Shown here piece after piece: positions 1 to 5,584 of a stretch of 24,792 bases of DNA. The position numbers were made by a program, and so were the translations under genes. The first letter of the stretch is position 1. Every line of letters begins with the position of its first letter. Origin of the DNA: a virus; the IMG/VR virus record IMGVR_UViG_3300045253_000056, positions 1-24,792 of that record; one strand, 5' to 3'. The notes beneath the pieces were generated by a model. It had not been told where the DNA came from. It searched no databases and was given only the letters and a program-made list of their open reading frames with translations.

Positions 1-1
1 G

Positions 2-277
2 ATCAAGCGCCGCAACCGGCTCGAGGTGTCGAAGCGCCGCGCGGCCGAAGAGCGCGACGCGATCCACTTCCTGCTCAGCGGCCACGACGCGCATCTCGAG
101 AAGGGCTGCATCCACGACGAGCCCTGCTCGCGCGAGTACGACGCGATGCCGTACCCGGAGGCTGCGCCGACGCCCGAGCAGGACTACGTTGGCACCGGCA
201 TCGGCTTCCTCTATGGCCTGGGCGGCGACAAGCACGCCTGGCAGCTGGCCGGCTGGAACGTGCGGAGGGCGGCATGA
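2..277 (+). CDS. hypothetical protein, 5' end cut by window edge
   Basis: The reading frame is open from the left edge of the window to a TGA at 275-277, so the true start is probably outside. A GTG at 26 would give an 83-residue protein, but the codons before it also read as plausible coding sequence. The visible part is hydrophilic with two cysteines and two histidines in its first half (residues about 20-35 from the GTG) and a Gly-rich C-terminal third. I do not recognise the family. Its stop overlaps the ATG of the next gene (ATGA), as expected for a member of this early operon. Confidence 0.6.
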   Translation: MKRRNRLEVSKRRAAEERDAIHFLLSGHDAHLEKGCIHDEPCSREYDAMPYPEAAPTPEQDYVGTGIGFLYGLGGDKHAWQLAGWNVRRAA

Positions 278-405
278 ACCGCGGCTTCGCCTACGCCGTC
301 GGCTACGCGATCGGGATTGGACTCGCCCTGCTCTGTCTGGCGTCGGTCCTGTTCCTGGTCGTGGCTCTGCTCCGCGCGACCATCAGATCGTTGGGTGCGG
401 CATGA
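274..405 (+). CDS. small single-span membrane protein (43 aa)
   Basis: ATG at 274 overlaps the upstream stop by four bases and is preceded by GGAGG at a good distance. The product has a short polar N-terminus and one long hydrophobic stretch of Gly, Ala, Leu, Val and Ile covering about residues 8-33, then an Arg-containing tail. It is predicted to be a single transmembrane helix. No family is recognised. Two more tiny membrane peptides of this kind occur in the same operon at 1926 and 2401. Its own stop overlaps the next ATG, which supports its being a real gene. Confidence 0.55.
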   Translation: MNRGFAYAVGYAIGIGLALLCLASVLFLVVALLRATIRSLGAA

Positions 406-587
406 CCGACCTCCAGAAGCTCTACCTGAAGGCGCGCACCGAGCTCCGCTGCGGCCACCGAGGCGCCATCGACGAAGTGGCGCGCATCACGAGCATCGAC
501 CCCGGCAGCGTCGCCCGAGCCTTGGCGCGCGCCAAGCGTGAAGACGAACGGTCGGAGAAGCGCAAAGCGAAAGAGGTGAAGGCGTGA
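402..587 (+). CDS. small basic protein with helix-turn-helix-like segment
   Basis: This 61-residue protein starts at an ATG overlapping the previous stop. Residues about 20-45 (AIDEVARITSIDPGSVARAL) have the spacing of hydrophobic positions seen in helix-turn-helix DNA-binding segments: helix, short turn containing Asp-Pro-Gly, then a second helix. The C-terminus is a highly charged Lys/Arg/Glu tail. A DNA-binding role is inference from this pattern only; no family was recognised. It is one candidate for a small regulator of this operon. It overlaps the next gene by GTGA. Confidence 0.55.
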   Translation: MTDLQKLYLKARTELRCGHRGAIDEVARITSIDPGSVARALARAKREDERSEKRKAKEVKA

Positions 588-1366
588 GCATCATCGAGGA
601 CAGGCTCGTCTACCTCGAGCCCTTGGTTCTGGAATTAGGCGGCCATGAACCGCCAAACAACGGGCTCGTCCATGCCTGCGTGATGGAGGCCGTCGCTTAC
701 ATCGCCGGTGAGCCTTGGTCAGATAAAACCGAGTGTGCGTCGCCCGTCATCGGTGCGTTCCTGCGTACCTGGAACGACTCGCTTTCGGACGACGACCGTC
801 AGATGTTGAAGCCGCTGATCCCGCGGCTCGTCGGAACGAAGGCGTCTAAGCGCGCCGAGGAGAAGCGCGCCTGGATGGCGACGGATTGGCTTGCTCGTGA
901 GTGTGCGCCAGCGTTCCTGCGCCTTGCGGGTCTGACCGAGCACGCCGAGGCGTTGGAATCGCTCGCTGCGCTTACGACGGACGGCAGAACAGCGAAGGCA
1001 CAACAGACCCTAGAGGCCGCAAGGTCGGCCGCATGGTCGGCCGCAAGGTCGGCCGCAGAGTCGGCCGCATGGTCGGCCGCAAGGTCGGCCGCAGAGTCGG
1101 CCGCAGAGTCGGCCGCAGAGTCGGCCGCAAGGTCGGCCGCAGAGTCGGCCGCAAGGTCGGCCGCAGAGTCGGCCGCAAGGTCGGCCGCAAGGTCGGCCGC
1201 AAGGTCGGCCGCATGGTCGGCCGCATGGTCGGCCGCAAGGTCGGCCGCAGAGTCGGCCGCAAGGTCGGCCGCATGGTCGGCCGCATGGTCGGCCCTTGAA
1301 CCGACAGTCAAGCAGCTCCAGGCATCGGCCTTGCTTCTCGTCGAGCGAATGATCGAGGTGAAGTGA
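584..1366 (+). CDS. conserved phage protein with C-terminal (Ala-x-Ser-Ala)n repeat
   Basis: The 260-residue product has two parts. Residues 1-140 form an ordinary globular-looking domain with a segment rich in Trp, Pro and Asp (ASPVIGAFLRTWNDSLSDDD) followed by LKPLIPRLVGTK. I recall this pattern from uncharacterised phage and bacterial proteins, function unknown. Residues about 146-237 are a pure repeat of four residues, Ala-x-Ser-Ala, where x is only Arg, Glu or Trp. A short tail of about 23 residues follows. The repeat should be largely alpha-helical. GTG start at 584 overlaps the previous stop. The similarity to Ala-rich phage proteins is from memory and a profile search would settle it. 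Confidence 0.8.
   Translation: MSIIEDRLVYLEPLVLELGGHEPPNNGLVHACVMEAVAYIAGEPWSDKTECASPVIGAFLRTWNDSLSDDDRQMLKPLIPRLVGTKASKRAEEKRAWMATDWLARECAPAFLRLAGLTEHAEALESLAALTTDGRTAKAQQTLEAARSAAWSAARSAAESAAWSAARSAAESAAESAAESAARSAAESAARSAAESAARSAARSAARSAAWSAAWSAARSAAESAARSAAWSAAWSALEPTVKQLQASALLLVERMIEVK
1019..1294 (+). repeat. 23 tandem copies of a 12-bp unit, in-frame
   Basis: The unit is GCA-NNN-TCG-GCC, where NNN is only AGG, TGG or GAG. Twenty-three contiguous units fit exactly. Read as amino acids the variable position runs R W R E W R E E E R E R E R R R W W R E R W W. Every other base of every unit is identical, with no synonymous change. Because the unit length is a multiple of three, all six reading frames stay open across it, which creates long spurious ORFs. 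Confidence 0.97.
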
Positions 1367-1929
1367 TGAGGCTCGTCTCTCAGACCAAGAAGACGCCCGA
1401 GGTCGAGCGCGCCGCGTCGAAGGACGCAGTGCGGCCGGTACTCAGCCACGTCTACTTGAACGCGGAGAACGGGACGCTCGAGGCGACCGACTCTTACCGC
1501 GCCGTCGTCATCCCCGTCGAGGTCGAAGACGGCGACACGTCCGCACTGATCCCGGCCGAGGCGCTGAAGGCGCAGCGCAAGGCATCGAAGACGGCGCCGG
1601 CATCCCTGAGCGTCAACGGCGACGTCAGCCTGTCGACGCCCGATGGCGAGCAGTCATGGAAGACGGGCGAAGGTCAGTTCCCGAACCTGCAGCAGCTCGG
1701 GCCGGCGGAGGTTTCGACGTTCCGCATCGGGCTCAATCCGGTGCTGCTCGCCGAGACCGCGAAAGCGCTCGGTAACGGTGAGCACGTCACGCTCGAGTTC
1801 ACGCTTCAGCCCGGCAAGGTCGAGGGCGACGACACCGGAACGTACCCCCATCCGCTGCGGCCCATCCGCCTGACGGTGCCCAACGGTGGCGAGTCCTACG
1901 GGATCTTGATGCCGATCCGGATTCCATGA
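1366..1929 (+). CDS. short DNA sliding-clamp-like (DnaN-like) protein
   Basis: This 187-residue protein resembles parts of the DNA polymerase III beta clamp. Near the N-terminus it has the clamp signature around VRPVLSHVYLNAENGTLEATDSYR (here residues about 23-46), then Ala-rich IPAEALKAQRKA, a segment matching FPNLQQLGP, and it ends in YGILMPIRI, like the VMPMR C-terminus of bacterial clamps. Bacterial clamps are about 370 residues with three domains, so this is about half length. It probably raises polymerase processivity in phage replication; ring formation would need more subunits than the usual dimer. ATG at 1366 follows a GAGG; GTG at 1363 is an alternative start. Confidence 0.72.
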   Translation: MRLVSQTKKTPEVERAASKDAVRPVLSHVYLNAENGTLEATDSYRAVVIPVEVEDGDTSALIPAEALKAQRKASKTAPASLSVNGDVSLSTPDGEQSWKTGEGQFPNLQQLGPAEVSTFRIGLNPVLLAETAKALGNGEHVTLEFTLQPGKVEGDDTGTYPHPLRPIRLTVPNGGESYGILMPIRIP

Positions 1930-2045
1930 AGCGCGGGCTGCTCCTCATCGCCTGGGGCGTCACGCGGCTGATCAGCCTGGCGCTCTGGTGCTTCTTCCTG
2001 CCGATCGCTGAGATCAACGTCTGGCTGCGGGAGCAGCTGCGATGA
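1926..2045 (+). CDS. small single-span membrane protein (39 aa)
   Basis: ATG at 1926 overlaps the clamp-like gene by ATGA, and its own TGA overlaps the ATG of the next gene. The product begins Lys-Arg, then has a hydrophobic segment at about residues 5-29 rich in Leu, Ile, Ala, Trp and Phe, and a short charged C-terminus. One transmembrane helix with the N-terminus inside is the simple prediction. No family is recognised and there is no clear ribosome binding site, so translation may be coupled to the upstream gene. Confidence 0.5.
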   Translation: MKRGLLLIAWGVTRLISLALWCFFLPIAEINVWLREQLR

Positions 2046-2404
2046 GCGGCGAGACGCACGCCACCGCTGCCGACTTCTTCGCCGCCGAGGAGCAGCGCGG
2101 CGCCGGCCGTCGCCTCGACGAGCGGGCCACGAAGATCGCGCGTCTGGCGCAGGAGCGCGGCGCCGACAAGCTCCGGGCGCTGTTCGGCGTCCTGCCCGAG
2201 CACGATGAGGAGGGCAACCTCTTGGCCCCGCCGCGACACGTCTGGGACGTGCTGATCCGCGGCGCCGACTTCGGCGAGCCCGGCGGTCGCGGGAAGCCCG
2301 TCCGCCTCAAGGCCGGATGCCCGCCGATTCGCGACGCCGAGCACCAGCGCAAGCACCGGCTACGGACGATCGCTCGAGCGAGCCGCCGGAGGAATCGGTC
2401 GTGA
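2042..2404 (+). CDS. hypothetical protein (120 aa)
   Basis: This is a charged, helix-prone protein. The N-terminal half is rich in Ala, Glu and Arg (residues 10-50), the middle has the segment PPRHVWDVLIRGADFG, and the C-terminus is very basic, which would suit nucleic-acid contact but does not prove it. I do not recognise a family. It overlaps neighbours by ATGA at the start and GTGA at the end, so it is firmly part of the early operon. Confidence 0.65.
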   Translation: MSGETHATAADFFAAEEQRGAGRRLDERATKIARLAQERGADKLRALFGVLPEHDEEGNLLAPPRHVWDVLIRGADFGEPGGRGKPVRLKAGCPPIRDAEHQRKHRLRTIARASRRRNRS

Positions 2405-2484
2405 CCGTGCCTGCCTTTTTCCTCGCCGCCGGCGTGCTCTGGCTTCCGCTGCTGGTCTGGCTGCTCTCGCGGGTCGTGCGATGA
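2401..2484 (+). CDS. very small membrane peptide (27 aa), tentative
   Basis: GTG at 2401 overlaps the previous stop and its TGA overlaps the next ATG, exactly filling the gap between two genes. The peptide is almost entirely hydrophobic (Val, Phe, Leu, Ala, Trp) up to a terminal SRVVR. This is the third tiny membrane-type peptide in the operon. Support comes only from the exact fit to overlaps and the hydrophobic composition; a non-coding spacer remains possible. Confidence 0.4.
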   Translation: MTVPAFFLAAGVLWLPLLVWLLSRVVR

Positions 2485-2723
2485 GCCGCAAGCGCGCCGA
2501 AGGCCGCTACACCGTGAGCGGCCCGCTCGAGGACGACCACGCCGTGCCGAACGTCGGCGCCGGCGTCTCGTGCGCCCAGACGTTCGCCAACCACCGTCGC
2601 CACGACGAGGGCGAGTTCACCTACTACGTGCGCGGCCTGCTCGGCGAGTGCTTCGCCTGGGTCACGAAGCGCAAGAACGGCGTCATCGACACGACCGTGC
2701 TCGCCAAGAGGAAGCCGAAGTGA
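2481..2723 (+). CDS. hypothetical protein (80 aa)
   Basis: ATG at 2481. The protein is small and mixed in charge, with Cys at about residues 31 and 57, an aromatic segment (EFTYYVRGLL) and a basic C-terminus. The alternation of residues in the second half suggests beta strands. No family is recognised. Overlaps with both neighbours support it as a genuine gene in the operon. Confidence 0.6.
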   Translation: MSRKRAEGRYTVSGPLEDDHAVPNVGAGVSCAQTFANHRRHDEGEFTYYVRGLLGECFAWVTKRKNGVIDTTVLAKRKPK

Positions 2724-2806
2724 TCGCCTGCGGATGCTCCAAGGGCGCCATGAAGCCCGGATGCCCGCGGCACGACCCGGCGCTTAGGAAGGAGCAGCAG
2801 AAGTGA
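2720..2806 (+). CDS. tiny Cys-rich peptide (28 aa), possible zinc binding
   Basis: GTG at 2720 overlaps the upstream stop and its TGA overlaps the GTG of the next gene. The peptide holds Cys-Gly-Cys near residue 5 and Cys-Pro-Arg-His near residue 15, a C-x-C...C-x2-H arrangement that could coordinate one metal ion. Two other tiny Cys-rich ORFs occur at 5441 and 10867. The size makes it easy to miss and the call is tentative. An AGGAAGGAG stretch near its 3' end serves as the ribosome binding site for the next gene. Confidence 0.42.
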   Translation: MIACGCSKGAMKPGCPRHDPALRKEQQK

Positions 2807-3111
2807 GCGATCAGCACCCCAGCTCTGAGCGCTTTCACGAGATCCTCTGCGAGATCGGTGAGTTGCACGATCGCAAGCAGAAGGACTACGGTCGGGCCGG
2901 CGATCCATTCGCCAATGTGCGCGCCTCCGAGGAGTGGGGCGTGGATGCCTGGGTCGGCTCGATGGTGCGTGCCAGCGACAAGGTGCGCCGGCTCCAGTCG
3001 CTGATCGCCAACGGTCAGCTCGAAAACGAATCGGCCGAGGACTCGCTACGCGACCTCGCCGTGTACGCCGTGATCGCGCTCGTGCTGTTCGAGCAGCGCG
3101 CCACCGCCTAA
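2803..3111 (+). CDS. Nmad1 / MazG-like all-alpha nucleotide-pyrophosphohydrolase-type protein
   Basis: The 102-residue protein has the pattern of the nucleotide-modification-associated domain 1 family (formerly DUF1599): FHEILCEIGELHDRKQKDYG, then DPFANVRASEEWG, then VRASDKVRRLQSL and a C-terminal EDSLRDLAVYAVIALVL helix. Acidic residues in the first and third helices (Glu13, Glu17, Asp21-like, then Glu-Asp before the last helix) could bind metal. Members occur in phages beside DNA-modification or nucleotide-pool genes and are thought to act on nucleotides; the substrate here is unknown. GTG at 2803 has a strong AGGAAGGAG upstream. The match is from recalled family patterns. Confidence 0.72.
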   Translation: MSDQHPSSERFHEILCEIGELHDRKQKDYGRAGDPFANVRASEEWGVDAWVGSMVRASDKVRRLQSLIANGQLENESAEDSLRDLAVYAVIALVLFEQRATA

Positions 3112-3128
3112 GCCCTCCGAAGGAGAAC

Positions 3129-3956
3129 ATGACCCAGCCCGCCCAGGCCAAGCGAGGCGCGCGCGGCGTGCGCGTCTACTCGTGGCCGCCGCAACCGCCG
3201 CACGACCTCGAGGTCGTCAGCGTGACGAGCGTCCTGTCGAACGGGCTGCCGAAGCCGTTCCTCGCGCCGTGGAGCGCGAAGATGGTCGCCGAGTTCGCTG
3301 TCGAGAAGCGCACCGCGTGGCTCGAGCTCGCCGACGACGACCCGCGCGCCGCGATCGACCTGCTCAAGCGGGCGCCGTACCGGACGACATCCACGAAGGC
3401 GGACATGGGCACGATCGCCCACGCCGCGATCGAGGCGTACCTGGACGGGAAGGCGCTGACGAAGACGCAGCTCGAGGGGAAGCTGCGCGAGGCGAAGGTG
3501 CCGGAGAAGTCCTGGCGTGCGACGTCGGGCTACATCTCAGGTGCTATGGAGTTTTTGCACAACCACGAGCCTGAGGTGCTGCACAGCGAGGCGACCGTCT
3601 ACTCGCGGACGCACAGCTACGCCGGCACGACGGATCTCGTCGCGCGGCTCCGCGTCGGCGGCTCGCAGAAGGTCTGCGTCGTCGACTTCAAGACGGCGAA
3701 GTCGGTCTACGACGAGAACGGCCTCCAGCTTTGCGCCTACGCCCGCGCCGACTTCGTCGGTCTCGGCGACGGCAGTGAGGTAGCGCTCGCCAACGTGCCG
3801 ATCGAGGACGGCCTGATCGTGCGCCTCACCCCGTCGGGCTCGTACGAGCTGGCGCACTTCGCTCTAACCGACGACCTGTTCGACGTCTTCCTCGCCGTCC
3901 AGCGCGTCGCGCTTGGCAAGGAGACCATCGCCGCCGCCCGGCGGCCGACGTTCTGA
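3129..3956 (+). CDS. RecB/Cas4-type PD-(D/E)XK exonuclease
   Basis: The 275-residue product carries the motif set of RecB-family nucleases in order: GTIAH with His98, GTTDLVA with Asp169, VVDFKTAK with Asp186 and Lys188, and QLCAYA with Gln200 and Tyr204. These are the metal-binding and catalytic positions of Cas4 and phage recombination exonucleases. It most likely degrades DNA ends for phage recombination together with an annealing or single-strand-binding partner, perhaps the next gene. No Cys cluster for an Fe-S centre is visible, unlike many Cas4 proteins. ATG at 3129 is chosen because AAGGAG lies just upstream at a proper distance; a longer frame extends upstream but overlaps the previous gene. 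Confidence 0.85.
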   Translation: MTQPAQAKRGARGVRVYSWPPQPPHDLEVVSVTSVLSNGLPKPFLAPWSAKMVAEFAVEKRTAWLELADDDPRAAIDLLKRAPYRTTSTKADMGTIAHAAIEAYLDGKALTKTQLEGKLREAKVPEKSWRATSGYISGAMEFLHNHEPEVLHSEATVYSRTHSYAGTTDLVARLRVGGSQKVCVVDFKTAKSVYDENGLQLCAYARADFVGLGDGSEVALANVPIEDGLIVRLTPSGSYELAHFALTDDLFDVFLAVQRVALGKETIAAARRPTF

Positions 3957-4048
3957 GCACCACCTGGACAGACGAACGCCGCGAGGCGTACTGGCGCGAG
4001 ATGCAGACGCTCCGCGCCCAGCACCAAGCACAGGAGGACAGAAGCGAC

Positions 4049-4384
4049 GTGAGCTTCTTCGACGAATACACCGAGATCCGCGGCAACTTCATCGGGGCCG
4101 ACGAGAAGCAGGTCCTGATCGACGAAGGCATCCCCTTCCAGATCACTGCGATCCAGTTCGACGAGGAGAACAAGTTCGGCCCGCGGTACGTGGCGGGCGT
4201 GCTCGTCCCCGACCCGGCGAACGGTGAGGAAGAGGAGCGGCTGATCTCGTTCCCCAAGGGCACTGTCGATTCGCGCGACCGGATGCTGGCGCAGATGACC
4301 GACTACCTGGCGCGCGACGACGCCCAGCCGGTGCTCGTCAAGCTCGAGAAGGCCGGCAAGGCGATCCTGATCCGGCAGGCGTAG
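4049..4384 (+). CDS. hypothetical protein, possible OB-fold single-strand DNA-binding type
   Basis: From GTG 4049 the product is 111 residues, beginning with Ser-Phe-Phe-Asp-Glu-Tyr. It contains alternating hydrophobic residues typical of beta strands, an RYVAGVLVPDP strand pair, LISFPKGTVDSRDRML and a final VLVKLEKAGKAILI. The size, strand pattern and position between a RecB-type nuclease and polymerase genes would suit an OB-fold DNA-binding protein, but this is inference. AGGAGG lies at 4032-4037. The frame is also open upstream through ATG 4001 to a CTG at 3953 that would overlap the previous stop, so a longer N-terminus is possible. Confidence 0.6.
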   Translation: MSFFDEYTEIRGNFIGADEKQVLIDEGIPFQITAIQFDEENKFGPRYVAGVLVPDPANGEEEERLISFPKGTVDSRDRMLAQMTDYLARDDAQPVLVKLEKAGKAILIRQA

Positions 4385-4389
4385 GACGG

Positions 4390-4596
4390 ATGCGACGGGC
4401 GGGCGACAGCGTGTTCCACGATGGCCGCTGGCGCTCGCCCGAAGGCATCGAGAGCCGACGCACCGCCGACCGCCTGCGCCATCAGCGGCAGGTTCGGATG
4501 AGCGCGGGCGGCTTGCAGTTCCACGTCGGCTACGCGCCGACGGTCGCGGACGCTGAGCGCATCCGCCAGCAGATCAAGGAGGAAGCGCCGAAGTGA
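4390..4596 (+). CDS. hypothetical protein (68 aa)
   Basis: ATG at 4390 lies six bases after the previous stop, with GTAGGA just upstream. The protein is Arg-rich with a Trp pair early on (DGRWRSPEG) and a C-terminal helical stretch of Ala, Glu, Arg and Lys. I do not recognise it. It overlaps the next gene by GTGA and has no unusual features beyond high basic charge. Confidence 0.55.
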   Translation: MRRAGDSVFHDGRWRSPEGIESRRTADRLRHQRQVRMSAGGLQFHVGYAPTVADAERIRQQIKEEAPK

Positions 4597-4829
4597 GCCT
4601 CTACGGATCGCGTGACGCGAAGCGCTTGGCGACAGCCCGGCGCGCGCAGTTCGCGCTCAAGACTGCGCTCGAGCGCATCGACTACATGGAGGGCGTGCGC
4701 AAGGAGCTCGAGGCTCTGGAGCGCGGCGACATCGTCGTCAAGTCCAAGGGCAGCCACCAAGCCGACGCCGCGAACACGCTCAAGGAGCTCGCGCCGGCAG
4801 TCGAGCCGAACGCTGACGGGACGGCCTGA
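4593..4829 (+). CDS. hypothetical helical protein (78 aa)
   Basis: GTG at 4593 has GGAGG upstream inside the previous gene. Residues 10-45 are strongly helix-forming with heptad-like hydrophobic spacing, followed by a Lys/Ser-rich linker and a Pro-rich end. No family is recognised. It sits directly before the DEDD exonuclease, whose GTG is the base immediately after this gene's stop. Confidence 0.6.
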   Translation: MSLYGSRDAKRLATARRAQFALKTALERIDYMEGVRKELEALERGDIVVKSKGSHQADAANTLKELAPAVEPNADGTA

Positions 4830-5444
4830 GTGGACGTCGTCCTGCACAAGCGTCGCGTCCTTGACTTCGACGTCGAGTGCCGTCCGCTCGCCTGGTACGG
4901 CGGCGACTTCGTCACGAAGCAGCCGACCGCGATCGCCTGGAAGTTCGTAGGCGAGCGGGGAGCCGTCGAGGTCGCCTGGATCGGCGGCAGCGATCGGAGC
5001 TCGCGCGTGCTCGACGAGGAGCGGCTGATGCTGCTCGCGTTCGTCGACGCCTACGAGCAGGCCGACGTCGTCACGGGCCACTTCATTCGCGGATTCGACT
5101 TGCCGCTGCTCAATGGCGCGCTCGACCGTCTCGGCCTCCCAGTCCTCGGTCCGAAGTGGACGGAGGACACGAAGGGCGACTACATCAGCGCCGGCGGCAT
5201 CTCGAAGTCGATGGAAAACCTCGGCGCGATGTACGAACTGAAGCACCCGAAGGTCGGCATGAATACCGGCCTCTGGGGCGCAGCGAACATGCTGCTGCCG
5301 CACGGCATCGAGGCGACGAAGAAGCGCGTCATCGGTGACGTCAAGGAGCACGTCGAGCTCCGTGCCGAGATGCTGCGCCGCGGCGTCCTGGGCCCGGGCA
5401 AGGAGTGGAGCGGAGGCGCGCGGGTCGAGAGCTATGCGCCGTGA
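4830..5444 (+). CDS. DnaQ-like (DEDD) 3'-5' exonuclease
   Basis: The 204-residue protein has the three exonuclease motifs of the RNase H-like DEDD superfamily: motif I LDFDVEC with Asp14 and Glu16, motif II TGHFIRGFDLP with Asp90, and motif III GDVKEHVEL with Asp170 and His174. The arrangement resembles stand-alone proofreading or B-family exonuclease domains. It could edit for the phage polymerase or trim DNA ends. The phage also encodes a family A polymerase with its own exonuclease motifs (8530), so this is a second exonuclease of the same fold. GTG 4830 directly follows the previous TGA. Confidence 0.78.
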   Translation: MDVVLHKRRVLDFDVECRPLAWYGGDFVTKQPTAIAWKFVGERGAVEVAWIGGSDRSSRVLDEERLMLLAFVDAYEQADVVTGHFIRGFDLPLLNGALDRLGLPVLGPKWTEDTKGDYISAGGISKSMENLGAMYELKHPKVGMNTGLWGAANMLLPHGIEATKKRVIGDVKEHVELRAEMLRRGVLGPGKEWSGGARVESYAP

Positions 5445-5584
5445 CCGGGCAGCTCATCCGTGCCGGGCGAGCGCTGATCCGGTTGCGGCCTGGCGTCCGG
5501 CTCGTCGAGCCGCCGCGCTGCGCGTACTGCGCGAAGACGGCGCCTGAGTGTCGGTGCGGACAGCCAGCGAGGAGGAAGTCGTGA
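5441..5584 (+). CDS. small Cys-rich putative zinc-binding protein (47 aa)
   Basis: GTG at 5441 overlaps the exonuclease stop and TGA at 5582-5584 overlaps the GTG of the primase gene, so it bridges them exactly. The N-terminal half is basic and the C-terminal half has Cys27, Cys30, Cys37 and Cys39 (C-x2-C-x6-C-x-C), followed by a basic tail. This is a plausible metal-binding knuckle. No family is recognised. The exact overlap at both ends is the main support. Confidence 0.55.
   Translation: MTGQLIRAGRALIRLRPGVRLVEPPRCAYCAKTAPECRCGQPARRKS
5570..5575 (+). promoter_or_regulatory. ribosome binding site that decides the primase start
   Basis: AGGAGG is five bases upstream of GTG 5581. The upstream in-frame GTG at 5548 has no such site and would overlap the small Cys-rich gene more deeply, so 5581 is preferred. 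Confidence 0.6.

Noticed and set aside
1019-1294. CRISPR array
   Set aside because: The units are 12 bp and contiguous without spacers, and they lie in frame within a protein gene.
5548-5580. Upstream GTG 5548 as the primase start
   Set aside because: No ribosome binding site is present, whereas GTG 5581 has AGGAGG five bases upstream and the operon's usual GTGA overlap.
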